DNA from: SLQH01 sp964612995
GTDB taxonomy: Bacteria > Planctomycetota > UBA11346
Direction of reading: 5' to 3'
DNA: 20,774 nt
Assembly (NCBI GenBank): GCA_964612995.1
Contig: CAZTGE010000069.1
Coordinates: 1-20,774, forward strand
Numbering within the stretch: position 1 is the first letter of the stretch; each line of letters opens with the position of its first letter. The notes under the pieces are model-generated. The model was not told where the DNA came from and searched no databases. It was given only the letters and a program-made list of their open reading frames with translations. The position numbers and the translations under genes were made by a program. Positions 1 to 9,036 of the stretch are shown piece by piece.

Positions 1-3000
1 CCCGACCCAGGCCGTCCGGCACGCGCCGCGGGCCCCGGGCCTCCGGACCCCAGGCACACACGCTGCCGTCGCCACGCAAGGCGAGCGCGGGGTGATGACC
101 GGCAGCGATGGCGATCACCTCGTCCAAGCCCGTCGGGACCGAGGCCTGCCCGCTGTCGTTGCGACCCCAGGCCTGCACCCGCCCGGCACCCGTCAGCGCA
201 ACGGTGAAGTCCAGACCGGCCGTGACCGCGACCCAGCCGGCGTTCGTCGCCGGCTGCACGTCCGTCGAGCCCCAGGCCCATACCCGATCCCCACACAGGG
301 CGTAGCGCACCTCCCCGCCATCGGGATCGACGGCCCGAGCGGTGAAGCCGACCGGGGTCCCGATCGCAGCGTTTGCGAACAGCACCTCGTCTCGCTCATC
401 GACATCGCTGATCGGGCCGACCGCTTCCGGCACGTCGAGCACCGTGACGGTGCAGGGCATGGTACGGCTGACAGCCCCCTGGTTCGCGTTGATCGTGATG
501 GCGTGCTGCTGGGTTGTCTCGTAATCGAGCGACCCATTGACACGAACCACGCCCGACGCCACATCTATGGCGAATCGACCGCCGGCATCGTCGGACAGGC
601 TGTAGGCAACGGTTTCACCCTCCGGATCACGGGCGTAAGCGCTCACGCCGACCATCGTTCCCACCGGACTGTTTTCGAGCACTGCATCCACGTTTGTGTC
701 GACATCGACAAGCGCCAGCAACGGCTCATCAACATCATCGACAGTGACCGAGAAATTCTCCCGCGCCCTTTGATGCACACCTGTCGGCAGGTCGACCTCG
801 GCGCGAACCATGGCCACCAGCTCCGGCTGCCGTTCGTGGTCGAGCTCTTGCGCGACCGCGATCGCGCCGCTCAGGGAGTCGATCGTCACATGCGGGTCGC
901 TGCCGGTCATCACGATCGTGTATCCGGATCCCGACGATAACGCGACGACATCGGCCGCGTCTGGACGTAGATTCGGGTCGTTCAGGGAGAAATCACCGGG
1001 CCCCCAGGCGCGAATGCGACCATCGGCGAGGCGAGCAATCGCCGGCTCGGTGCCATCGCCGATCGCGACCACGGGCCCCAGGTCAGGCGGCACATAGGTA
1101 TCATTCGAGCGCCCCCATTGCCGCACCGAACCATCGCTGAGCAGTGCCATGGAGTACACCCCTCCGGCTGCAATGGCCATGACTCCCGCCAGATCATTCG
1201 GCACTGCGTAGCCGGAATGGCCCCAATAGCGAACCGCCACCATCCCGTCGGAGCGCAGCATAAGCAGATGGTGGGTCCCGGCCGCGATCGCCACCACCGG
1301 CTGACCGAAAGAGAACGACCCGGCGATCTCGCCCCACGCATGTACCCGGCCCTGACGATCGAGTGCAGCACTGAATCCCGACCCTGCGACCACGTCGTCT
1401 ACAGGGCCAAGACCCACCGGCATCGAGCATTGGCCCTGTTGGTCGTTGCCCCATGCACGCAAGGAGCCATCGGGGAGTTCAACGACGACATGATCGGCAC
1501 CGATGGCCACATCGGCCACGGGCCCCAGGCCATCCGGCTGCGCAGGCAGCTGAGCCGACCCGCTCCACATCCGCAAGGTGCCGTCCGCCTGGATGGCAGC
1601 AAAGGCCTCATATGCCGTCGCGACGGCGACGACGTCGTGCAGGTCCGTCGGAGCCTCGATCGCGGGGTGTCCGTATGTGGCGATCGTTCGGGGCATGAGT
1701 TCGTACCGCACCCCGTCGAGCGTGACGTCAGGCTGGGCCATGATACCGACCGTGGTCCCAACTGGCGCATCCTCAGCCACGTGATCGACCGCCGGATCGC
1801 CATCGACAAGGGTGTTGAGGTCAGGCAGATCCGCGATCGAGCAGTCGAAGAGGCCACCCACCTGGCTGCGATCCGTGGCGCTCGCGAGTTGCGCGAGTAC
1901 AACGATGGTGTGGGATGCTTGCTCCTCGAAATCGGGGGGCTTGTTGCCAACGGAGATCACCCCCTCCCTGTCGATGACGAAATTCTGCTCGGCCAGCCCC
2001 TCACGAGGCGGCGCAGGATCGAGAAGGAAGGGATTGCCGGTCACCGCCACCGCGAAATTTCCCAGAGCGATCAACCTGGCAGGGTCGAGCCCTGTCGGTG
2101 ACCTATCGACATTTCCGCTGGTGTGCACGCGCCCGTCAGCGGTGAGGGCGAGCGACACGTCACCAGACGCAGCCACCGCGACCACGTCTGCCAGCGTGGT
2201 CGCTGAACCATCCCACGCCCCCGGATGGTCTCCCCATTGACGAACACTACCATCGAGCAACAGGGCCACCGCGTGGTCCGAACCGGCCGCGACCGCGCGC
2301 ACCAACCCCAGGTCGACCGGAATCCGGGCGACAGATCTCGTCGAGCTGCCCCAGTAGCGCAAAGAACCATCTTCCAATAGCGCCAGGGTGAAGAAATAGC
2401 CTGCCGTCAGTTGCACGACCGGCCCCACATCGGCTGGAATGAGCTCCAGCGCTTCGTCGCGCCCCCATCCGACCACTCTGCCATCCCTGAGCAGAGCCAC
2501 CGTATGGCTTGAGCCGACTGCGATATGGTCGACCGGTGGCAGGTCCGTCGGCGCGAGGCACTCATCACCCCATTCATACACCGCACCATCGATCGTCACT
2601 GCTGCCGATCTGTCGTTGATCGCATATACTGCGCGCACTGCATCGAGCCCATCGGGAACATCGCACTGTCCAGCCCCATCCGCCCCCCAGCAACGCACAC
2701 CACCGCCACGCATCAGCGCGACGCAGTGGCCGTCACCGACAGCGATTTCGACGATGTCGGCGAGGACCAGATCGGGAGGAGGCTCGACGCTGTTGAACCA
2801 CGACGCTTTCCAGCTGGCGATCCCCGGCGCGGGCAGCGACAGCACGGTCCGGTCCCACTCCGCACCGTCATCGCTGATCTGCACGCGAATCCCTGTCTGC
2901 GCCCCAGGTGTTTCCTCCGGGACCCGGTTGGGCATCGGATCGACATCACAGAGGATGTTGGCCCTGTCCGCCACCGCGCACTCGAACAGCGCCTGGCCGC

Positions 3001-4171
3001 TGGTACCGTCATCGGCCACAGCCGACACCACGATACCGTAACCATTCTTCTCTTCATAGTTGGGCGGTAGATCCCCCGCACAGATCCTGGCCGTCAGTCC
3101 GTCGGGGTTGGGGTGGACCTCGAATCGGCTGCCTCTCGCTTCCCGGCCACAAGGGAACCTGTTGCCGACGATGGCGACGGCACGCCCACCTGCTGCCATC
3201 AAACCAGCAGCCGGAGGCGCTTCTTGCGGATCACCCACCGCTGCGCCCCAACACCACAGCCTGCCCCCCTCGTCGCGCGCCAGAGAGAAACCGTCACCGG
3301 CGGCGATGTCCACGATCTGCGACAGGTCAGCTGGCGGACCAGGATCATTGCCCCAGGTCCGCACCGATCCATCGGCCAGCAAGGCGACTGCATGATCGTG
3401 GCCCGCGGCCATAGCAATGACCGGACCCAGATCGTCCGGAACCATGCCTGATGCGCCGACCCCCTCCAGCGAAACAACCTGACCATCGGCCAGCAATACC
3501 AAGGCGTAAGTGGGGCTGGCAACCAACCCTCCCACTGGATCGTCGAATACGAAACGCACGTCCCCTCCGGACCAATACCGTACAATCACACCCCCGTCCG
3601 GATGGTACTCCATGGTATAGGTATTGGACACAGCCAGGTCTAAGCCACCGTCCAGGTCCCGAGATCCGACACCATGCCATCCACCCCACCAATACAGGGT
3701 GCCTCGCGAGACCGCATAGCTGGTGTTCACAGTCGCATAAACGCGCTCTACGTTGTCCAATCCCTCAGGAACGTCGCATTGTTCATGGCGATTATCTCCC
3801 CAACACACGACACTGCCGTCGCGACGCAGGGCCACCACATGGTTCTCACCTACCGCCAACTCTACCAGCTCGCTCGGATCGATGCCTGCGGGGGCCGCTG
3901 GCGCCGCGCCGCCACCTGGGCGCCATGCCGTCAGCTCCCTGGCGGGCAGGGAATAGCTGACCGACTCGACGTCCGGCCCGACTTGCAGACGCACCGTGAT
4001 CCCGGCGTAGGCGCCAATCCTCTCTTCCGGAACGATGTTCGCTGCTGCATCGATGTCATCGATCGCTGCACTCGCACCCGCGAGCTCACCTGCGAACGAC
4101 AACCACCATGCCAACAGGAACACGCTGCCGACAAGCGCCCGATACGGCGTGTGACGGTTTTTCCGGTTCAT
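1..4171 (-). CDS. Giant secreted RCC1-propeller/cadherin-like repeat protein (3' end beyond window)
   Basis: The minus-strand frame from the ATG at 4171 stays open to the window edge (1390 codons, no stop, codon by codon). The start follows GAGGTGG five bases upstream. Residues 1-35 form a signal peptide: basic MNRKNRHTPYR, a hydrophobic core, likely cleavage after ASA. The mature protein alternates cadherin-like pieces with RCC1 propellers. Half-cadherin 36-75, propeller about 78-335, half-cadherin 336-407. Half-cadherin 408-446, propeller 447-711, half 712-786. Half 787-825, propeller 826-1087, half 1088-1153. Then an uninterrupted cadherin domain 1154-1253 (ENSPVGT, DPEGE, RFAID, GSLDYE). 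Then half 1254-1292 and a fourth propeller cut by the edge. RCC1 repeats read like VVAIAAGxxHxxALxxDGSVRxWG; each complete propeller has six full repeats plus a closing half. Role unknown: the folds suggest an exported, possibly calcium-binding adhesion or ligand-binding protein. No catalytic motif is visible. Family assignment is secure; function is not. Confidence 0.9.
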   Translation of the reverse strand, partial: MNRKNRHTPYRALVGSVFLLAWWLSFAGELAGASAAIDDIDAAANIVPEERIGAYAGITVRLQVGPDVESVSYSLPARELTAWRPGGGAAPAAPAGIDPSELVELAVGENHVVALRRDGSVVCWGDNRHEQCDVPEGLDNVERVYATVNTSYAVSRGTLYWWGGWHGVGSRDLDGGLDLAVSNTYTMEYHPDGGVIVRYWSGGDVRFVFDDPVGGLVASPTYALVLLADGQVVSLEGVGASGMVPDDLGPVIAMAAGHDHAVALLADGSVRTWGNDPGPPADLSQIVDIAAGDGFSLARDEGGRLWCWGAAVGDPQEAPPAAGLMAAGGRAVAIVGNRFPCGREARGSRFEVHPNPDGLTARICAGDLPPNYEEKNGYGIVVSAVADDGTSGQALFECAVADRANILCDVDPMPNRVPEETPGAQTGIRVQISDDGAEWDRTVLSLPAPGIASWKASWFNSVEPPPDLVLADIVEIAVGDGHCVALMRGGGVRCWGADGAGQCDVPDGLDAVRAVYAINDRSAAVTIDGAVYEWGDECLAPTDLPPVDHIAVGSSHTVALLRDGRVVGWGRDEALELIPADVGPVVQLTAGYFFTLALLEDGSLRYWGSSTRSVARIPVDLGLVRAVAAGSDHAVALLLDGSVRQWGDHPGAWDGSATTLADVVAVAASGDVSLALTADGRVHTSGNVDRSPTGLDPARLIALGNFAVAVTGNPFLLDPAPPREGLAEQNFVIDREGVISVGNKPPDFEEQASHTIVVLAQLASATDRSQVGGLFDCSIADLPDLNTLVDGDPAVDHVAEDAPVGTTVGIMAQPDVTLDGVRYELMPRTIATYGHPAIEAPTDLHDVVAVATAYEAFAAIQADGTLRMWSGSAQLPAQPDGLGPVADVAIGADHVVVELPDGSLRAWGNDQQGQCSMPVGLGPVDDVVAGSGFSAALDRQGRVHAWGEIAGSFSFGQPVVAIAAGTHHLLMLRSDGMVAVRYWGHSGYAVPNDLAGVMAIAAGGVYSMALLSDGSVRQWGRSNDTYVPPDLGPVVAIGDGTEPAIARLADGRIRAWGPGDFSLNDPNLRPDAADVVALSSGSGYTIVMTGSDPHVTIDSLSGAIAVAQELDHERQPELVAMVRAEVDLPTGVHQRARENFSVTVDDVDEPLLALVDVDTNVDAVLENSPVGTMVGVSAYARDPEGETVAYSLSDDAGGRFAIDVASGVVRVNGSLDYETTQQHAITINANQGAVSRTMPCTVTVLDVPEAVGPISDVDERDEVLFANAAIGTPVGFTARAVDPDGGEVRYALCGDRVWAWGSTDVQPATNAGWVAVTAGLDFTVALTGAGRVQAWGRNDSGQASVPTGLDEVIAIAAGHHPALALRGDGSVCAWGPEARGPRRVPDGLGR

Positions 4172-4426
4172 GACCACCTCGCATGACGATGAAGATCTGG
4201 AGTAACGACTCAGGCCCAACGGGCATGAGTCGTGACAAGCCGTATGTGGGCCCCCACCGCACGCGATGGGGTCTGCGGATACAATCGGCGCAGCCGATCG
4301 GTCCACGCTTGCATCTGCTGCAGATGCAAGCGAACCATGACGAAGCCAGGGGGGAGGTCCTGACAAAGTGAGGACGTAGGGGCGAAGCCCCTGAGCAGTT
4401 GCGCTCTGGAGTGCATCTGCATGGCC
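4172..4426. repeat. Hairpin-packed intergenic region between two exported-protein genes
   Basis: This 255-base gap contains no convincing gene but has at least four perfect or near-perfect stem-loops. ACGACTCA/TGAGTCGT (4205-4212 with 4226-4233) encloses an inner GCCC/GGGC stem. ATCGGC/GCCGAT pairs at 4284-4289 and 4293-4298. CGCTTGCATCTG/CAGATGCAAGCG, 12 bp with a 3-base loop, spans 4306-4332. AGGGGC-GAA-GCCCCT spans 4378-4392. The last lies about 35 bases past the stop of the upstream gene and could end its transcript, although no U-tract follows. The first lies in the 5' leader of the RCC1/cadherin gene. The palindromes are direct observation; terminator or regulatory roles are inference. 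Confidence 0.6.
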
Positions 4427-7400
4427 TCACCCCGATGCCTCCGCTGGTGCGATCAGCTCGAACCATTGGTCGAGGGCGTTGGCCGCGGGCGGGAAGGGCA
4501 GCGGGTTGTCGTGATCACCTGCGTCGTCAGAGCCGTTGTCGTCGCTCGCGCCGTCGTCGCGCGTTTCGAGGACGCTCGCGTCGCTGACCTGGCCGAGTTG
4601 GCTACGGGTGATCAGCACCCCACCGAGGCCGCCACCCGGCCCCTGCAAGACGAAACCGACCCGCCGCGGCGGATGGACCTCGGCCAGGGTGATGGTCGCT
4701 GAACTGCTGACACCGGAGTCGTCCATCGCCTCGACGTCGATCTGAACCGGAGCGTCCTGGGCGCAGATCCATTCCGGCGCCGGATCGTCGGGGTACCACA
4801 CCACCTCGCTGGCATCGGGCAGGGTGAAACGATATCGCACCACCGCGCCGTCGAGATCGTAAGCGCATTCCGGCAGCGACACGCTCTGGCCGATGATCGC
4901 CGCCACCGGCTGCGGCGGCGTGATCACCGGCGCGATATTCCCCGCCACCGCGATCGGGAGGTCGAGCGTGTTGTTGCTCGAATCGATATCGGCCCCGGGA
5001 ACCAGCGGCTCGATGCTCACCTGCAACGATGACACCTGCGACATCTGCTCGGGCAGCGGCATGCGCACCGTCATCCTGTCGTCACGCCACCGATTGTCCC
5101 TTGGGCCCTGGATGATCACCCGTTCGTTGAGCAACAGCGACTGGGCGCCGTGACGGGCGTAGACGCGCAGCGTGTACCCGCATCCGTCGACGTAATAAGC
5201 GAAGTCGCGATCGCTCAACTCTTCTGAGACGCGCACTGTCAGTTCGCGTTCGCGTCCGGCGGTCATCTGTTCGATCCCCTGCGTGACCGCGACCGCGTAG
5301 TCGACGCGCGGGTAGATCCTGACCCGGACATCGAGGCGATCGCTGGCGGTCGCCGACCGGCCATGATGGGTCACCGAATTGGTGGCCTCGAGCGTCAGGG
5401 TCTGTTCGCCGGTCATCCACATCGGCACAGACCAGCTGAGCACCCCGTCGGCGTAGGACCCGCGATCGCCGATGACCTCGACACTACACGCTCCGGCGCT
5501 GCTGCCTGTCGTTCCGGTACCCCTGAGCTGGATCGGAATCGTCAGCGTCATGCCGGAAACGGCGTCGACCACGTCCTCGGCCACCGCGATGTCGACCGGC
5601 TGGAATACGTAGCAGGTCACCGTGGTCGGCGGGCTGTCGGTGGGGCTGTTGTTCGCCTGCAACGACCAGCTGACCGGGCCTTCGGCATCGGCCGGCGGCG
5701 AGAGCGTCAACGTGCTGCGCATGCTCGTGCCACTCGGCGGCAGGCCGTGGTAGCGACCGCTCGGCAGTTTCCACTGCGGCGTGCCGGCGCTCAGCCAGGC
5801 CGGACCACTGAGGCGATCGAGCGAGAAGGCGCGTCCGGTGAGCGACAGGCGATGGGCCGAGGTCTCGCCCGCGGTGGCGATGTAATGGTTGGCGATGATC
5901 GTCGGCGGCCAGTGCTCCACGGTCGCGTCGATCCGCACCATCGTCTCACCGCGGCTGTTCTTTAACGACGCGTATACGCTGCGTACACCCGATGGCTCTG
6001 GCTCCCATTCAATGATCGCCTGTCCGGCATCAACGCTGGGCGCCTTGCCGAACAGGCCCGTGCGCAGCCCAGAGGCTGCTGGGGCGAGCCTGAAGACGCG
6101 CACATCACCGCGTTCGGGTGTGGAATGGTCTGGTAGCTCGACGAACTGGGTGAATGTCCTCAAGCTCGGTTGCGGGTAGCCACGGGTCACCAGCTTGAGC
6201 GTGTAGGGCCAGCCCTCCTTGACGGTGATCGCATAGCGCGGGACATCCCATTTATCGAGCGTGTTGCCCGATTCTCCGATCCATTCGACCTCGCTCCAGC
6301 CCGCCGGTTCGCCGCGACAGAGATAGTCCCAGAGCAGACCGGTGTAGACCACGGCCTGCGGCCGCAGATCGACCAGGGTCGCGGTCAAGGCATGACGATC
6401 GAGTTCCGTCGCGATAGTGGCGATGGGGTTGTCGGTCTTGCGGCTCTTGCCCGCCGCGATGCCGATCAGACCCGGTTTGCCCACCGCGCCGTCCTGGCGT
6501 TCGTAGATCGCGGTCAAGGTGCTGGCGCTGCCCGGGTGGGAACGCTCCTGACCGTTGTGCAGACCGTCGCTCCACGAGTCGAAAATACCGTAACCACCGT
6601 CGAGACTGCAGGCATAGGGCGAGAACGGGCACCCGGCGAACAGGTGGACCGCGAAGGGCACGTCGCGATTGGCGAACGCCAATTCACCGCCGACTTCGAT
6701 CCCGACCCCGCCGGGGACGCTCTCCCCCTCGGTGCTCTGGGCGTTGATGCTCACCGTGGTATGGGCCAGCGAGATGGTGTCCTCACTCACGAGAGTCAGC
6801 TGATTGGCGCCGAAAGGCACACACAGTTCTGCCACCGACCGGCTCTCTTTGAGCAGGCCCCAGAGCCCGGATATGTACAGCCGTCCATCGAACTCGAGCT
6901 CCACCTCCTCGCGCACCGTGCGCCGCAGACGCAGGGGCGTCTGCGGCAAGGCGAGCGTACCATGGGCGAGCAAGCCGGCGTCGGCCATGGCCAACGTACC
7001 CCCGTCTGCGCCATCGGTCTCGGCCGTGCTGTCGACGAAGTAGCGCGCCAGCATCGACCAGTTGACCTGGATGCCACCGGCACCCAGACCGCCGAGGAAG
7101 GTGATCCCGACATCGGCCAACGGGCTGCTGTGGGTCCGCACGTCGGGCGTGCTGATCATCGCGGATGACCGATCGAGCGATCCCATGGCGATCGACTGGT
7201 CCCAGGATCGGCCACCGCTGTTGAAGCCGATGACCAGGTCGAAGCCGAAACCGATCGGAATGTTGTAGGATGCGCTGATCGGCACGTCCTGACGTTCGAT
7301 CCCCAGTTCGTCGATCGACAGGTTGAGGAACAGACCGATCTCGAACGACCCTACGGCCCGCAGCCAGTGCTCATCCAGGGTCACCGCCGTGTCGGCCCGC

Positions 7401-7702
7401 AGCCCCGGCACCGCCCGCTCCTGCACCGCGATCACATCAGCCGCGCTGCGGCTGAACCTGACGAAGGTGCCGCTCGGCTGACCGATGGACGCCCGGACGT
7501 TGAGCAGATCCCAACCAGGCTGGGTGAAGTCGCTGCCATCCGGCGGCAGGTAGACAGCAAGCCCCAGCGGGTCCAGATGATCGGAAACCTCTGGGATCCA
7601 CACGGTGGTTTCGGCGCTGTATTCCTCCGCACCAAGCCCGACATGGAGCGCCAGGCTCGAGTAGAAGGCGGCAAGGATCAGGGCCCGTCGGGTCGTACGC
7701 AT
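4427..7702 (-). CDS. Large secreted protein with Ig-like C-terminal modules, function unknown
   Basis: This encodes 1091 residues. The start has a strong GAGGAG six bases upstream of the ATG. An N-terminal signal peptide (MRTTRR, then a hydrophobic stretch, cleavage near GLGA) predicts export. The N-terminal 550 or so residues are not recognised. They are rich in beta-prone, Gly/Asp/Ser-rich sequence and have four closely spaced cysteine-containing segments. From about residue 610 the protein looks like serial Ig-type folds. Two consecutive putative-Ig-like units cover about 610-790, the second carrying YADGVLSWSVPMWMTG. A CARDB-like unit at about 796-925 ends in DSSNNTLDLPIAV. A PKD/Ig-like unit at about 925-1020 has YDLDGAVVRYRFTLPDA. 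The tail is acidic (DDNGSDDAGDHD). No sortase motif, transmembrane anchor or catalytic motif is evident. It has the same orientation as the downstream RCC1/cadherin gene and may be co-expressed with it, but the gap contains hairpins. Domain names are by resemblance only. Confidence 0.85.
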   Translation of the reverse strand: MRTTRRALILAAFYSSLALHVGLGAEEYSAETTVWIPEVSDHLDPLGLAVYLPPDGSDFTQPGWDLLNVRASIGQPSGTFVRFSRSAADVIAVQERAVPGLRADTAVTLDEHWLRAVGSFEIGLFLNLSIDELGIERQDVPISASYNIPIGFGFDLVIGFNSGGRSWDQSIAMGSLDRSSAMISTPDVRTHSSPLADVGITFLGGLGAGGIQVNWSMLARYFVDSTAETDGADGGTLAMADAGLLAHGTLALPQTPLRLRRTVREEVELEFDGRLYISGLWGLLKESRSVAELCVPFGANQLTLVSEDTISLAHTTVSINAQSTEGESVPGGVGIEVGGELAFANRDVPFAVHLFAGCPFSPYACSLDGGYGIFDSWSDGLHNGQERSHPGSASTLTAIYERQDGAVGKPGLIGIAAGKSRKTDNPIATIATELDRHALTATLVDLRPQAVVYTGLLWDYLCRGEPAGWSEVEWIGESGNTLDKWDVPRYAITVKEGWPYTLKLVTRGYPQPSLRTFTQFVELPDHSTPERGDVRVFRLAPAASGLRTGLFGKAPSVDAGQAIIEWEPEPSGVRSVYASLKNSRGETMVRIDATVEHWPPTIIANHYIATAGETSAHRLSLTGRAFSLDRLSGPAWLSAGTPQWKLPSGRYHGLPPSGTSMRSTLTLSPPADAEGPVSWSLQANNSPTDSPPTTVTCYVFQPVDIAVAEDVVDAVSGMTLTIPIQLRGTGTTGSSAGACSVEVIGDRGSYADGVLSWSVPMWMTGEQTLTLEATNSVTHHGRSATASDRLDVRVRIYPRVDYAVAVTQGIEQMTAGRERELTVRVSEELSDRDFAYYVDGCGYTLRVYARHGAQSLLLNERVIIQGPRDNRWRDDRMTVRMPLPEQMSQVSSLQVSIEPLVPGADIDSSNNTLDLPIAVAGNIAPVITPPQPVAAIIGQSVSLPECAYDLDGAVVRYRFTLPDASEVVWYPDDPAPEWICAQDAPVQIDVEAMDDSGVSSSATITLAEVHPPRRVGFVLQGPGGGLGGVLITRSQLGQVSDASVLETRDDGASDDNGSDDAGDHDNPLPFPPAANALDQWFELIAPAEASG

Positions 7703-7869
7703 CCGTCACTCCTCGTCGCGCGACACGCGGGCGCGATTGCGCCCCGACAGCGAGACGGGCGGATATTGGAGCGTCCCCGCCTGGCTGTCTTGGACATATC
7801 GGCCATCTTCGCGGCGGCGGCAGGCTGGCGCTTGACAAGCCGTCAGCGGCTTATAGCCGCGCCCAACGC

Positions 7870-7903
7870 ACACGGCCCGCTGCCAGGTGGCAGCGGGCCG
7901 TGT
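7870..7903. terminator. Strong perfect hairpin downstream of the PfkB kinase gene
   Basis: A 16-bp perfect stem (ACACGGCCCGCTGCCA with TGGCAGCGGGCCGTGT) has a two-base loop. It lies about 40 bases beyond the kinase stop codon at 7942. No clear T-run follows on either strand, so it is a terminator candidate on stem strength and position only. It also lies about 170 bases upstream of the start of the secreted-protein gene (7702), so it could insulate that gene from kinase read-through. Confidence 0.6.
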
Positions 7904-7941
7904 CGGGCGCCCGGTTCCGTTTCGGGATCCGGCTGAGCGGT

Positions 7942-9036
7942 TCAGCGATCGACGCGGGCCGAACCGCCACCGACGAGTTTGGCCACCTCTTTGGCGGTGG
8001 CCATGCTGGTGTCGCCCGGGGTGGTCATCGCCAGCGCGCCGTGGGCGGCGCCGTATTCGATGACCTGCTGCGGCTCCATTCCCTCGAGGAAGCCGTAGAT
8101 CAGACCGGAGGCGAAGGAGTCGCCGCCGCCGACGCGGTCGTGGATCCACAACTCGCGCTGCGCCGCCTGGTAGAAGTCGTTCTCGTGCCACAGCACCGCC
8201 GACCAGTCGTTGATCGAGGCGGTCTGCACCCCGCGCAGGGTGGTGGCCACGGCCTTGAAGTTGGGGTAGGTCTCGACCACCCGGCCGATCATCTGCTTGA
8301 AGGCGGTGGGGTCGAGTTTGGACAGGTTCTCGTCGACACCTTCGACCTCGAACCCGAGGCAGGCGGTGAAGTCCTCCTCGTTGCCGATCATCACGTCGAC
8401 GTACCTGGCGATCTCCTTGTTGACCTCCTGCGCCCGGGCGTGCCCGCCGTAGGCCTTCCACAGGCTGGGGCGATAGTTGAGGTCGTAGGAGACGATGGTG
8501 CCGTGCTTCTTGGCTGCGCGCATCGCCTCGAGCGTGATCTCGGGGGTGGTGTCGGAGAGCGCGGCGAAGATGCCGCCGCAGTGGAACCACCGGGCGCCGT
8601 CACGGCCGAAGACCTGTTCCCAGTCGATATCGCCGGGCTTGAGCTGCGAGGCGGCGGTGTGGCCGCGATCGACGCAACCGACCGCACCGCGCACGCCGTA
8701 GCCGGCTTCGGTGAAGTTGAGGCCGTTGCGACAGGCGCGGCCGAGGCCATCGCTCTCGCGCCACTTGACGTAGCGCATGTCGACGCCGCCCTGGAGGATG
8801 AAATCCTCGAGCAGGCGCCCGATCTGGTTGTCGACGAAGGAGCTGGCCAGGGCGGTGCGCTTGCCGAAACAGCGGCGCAGGCCGCGTGCGACGTTGTACT
8901 CGCCACCGCCCTCCCAGACGGTGAACTGGCGCGCGGTGTGGATGCGCATGTCGCCGGGATCGAGGCGGATCATCACCTCGCCGAGGCTGACTTCGTCGAA
9001 CAGGCATTCGGATGCGGGACGCAGGGGGATCGTCAT
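7942..9036 (-). CDS. kdgK: 2-keto-3-deoxygluconate kinase, PfkB family
   Basis: The 364-residue product is predicted to phosphorylate 2-keto-3-deoxygluconate to KDPG in the cytoplasm, feeding hexuronate, pectin or alginate breakdown into the Entner-Doudoroff route. The N-terminal GGGEYNVARGL (43-53) is the sugar-binding PfkB signature. DRVGGGDSFASG (from 300) is the ATP/anion-hole signature with the catalytic base Asp306; the usual GAGD is GGGD here. The segments ARWFHCGGI, SYDLNYRPSLW and VDVMIGNEED match what I recall of KDG kinases (Thermotoga type) rather than fructokinases or ribokinases. The ATG at 9036 has GAGGAG nine bases upstream and begins just before conserved sequence. A longer in-frame start at 9159 would add an Arg/Pro-rich stretch partly encoded by a mobile element and is unlikely. 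No other sugar-acid catabolic gene lies in the window, so the substrate rests on sequence resemblance. Confidence 0.9.
   Translation of the reverse strand: MTIPLRPASECLFDEVSLGEVMIRLDPGDMRIHTARQFTVWEGGGEYNVARGLRRCFGKRTALASSFVDNQIGRLLEDFILQGGVDMRYVKWRESDGLGRACRNGLNFTEAGYGVRGAVGCVDRGHTAASQLKPGDIDWEQVFGRDGARWFHCGGIFAALSDTTPEITLEAMRAAKKHGTIVSYDLNYRPSLWKAYGGHARAQEVNKEIARYVDVMIGNEEDFTACLGFEVEGVDENLSKLDPTAFKQMIGRVVETYPNFKAVATTLRGVQTASINDWSAVLWHENDFYQAAQRELWIHDRVGGGDSFASGLIYGFLEGMEPQQVIEYGAAHGALAMTTPGDTSMATAKEVAKLVGGGSARVDR

Noticed and set aside
92..2101. Long plus-strand open frames across the RCC1/cadherin region (92-940, 1118-2101)
   Set aside because: They are the exact antisense codon register of the minus-strand gene, which has clear RCC1 and cadherin motifs; the plus translations show no domain logic or ribosome sites.
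1..4171. Possibility that the RCC1 gene is broken by frameshift or stop
   Set aside because: Triplets were followed through the whole interval and no in-frame stop was found; motif register is the same at both ends.
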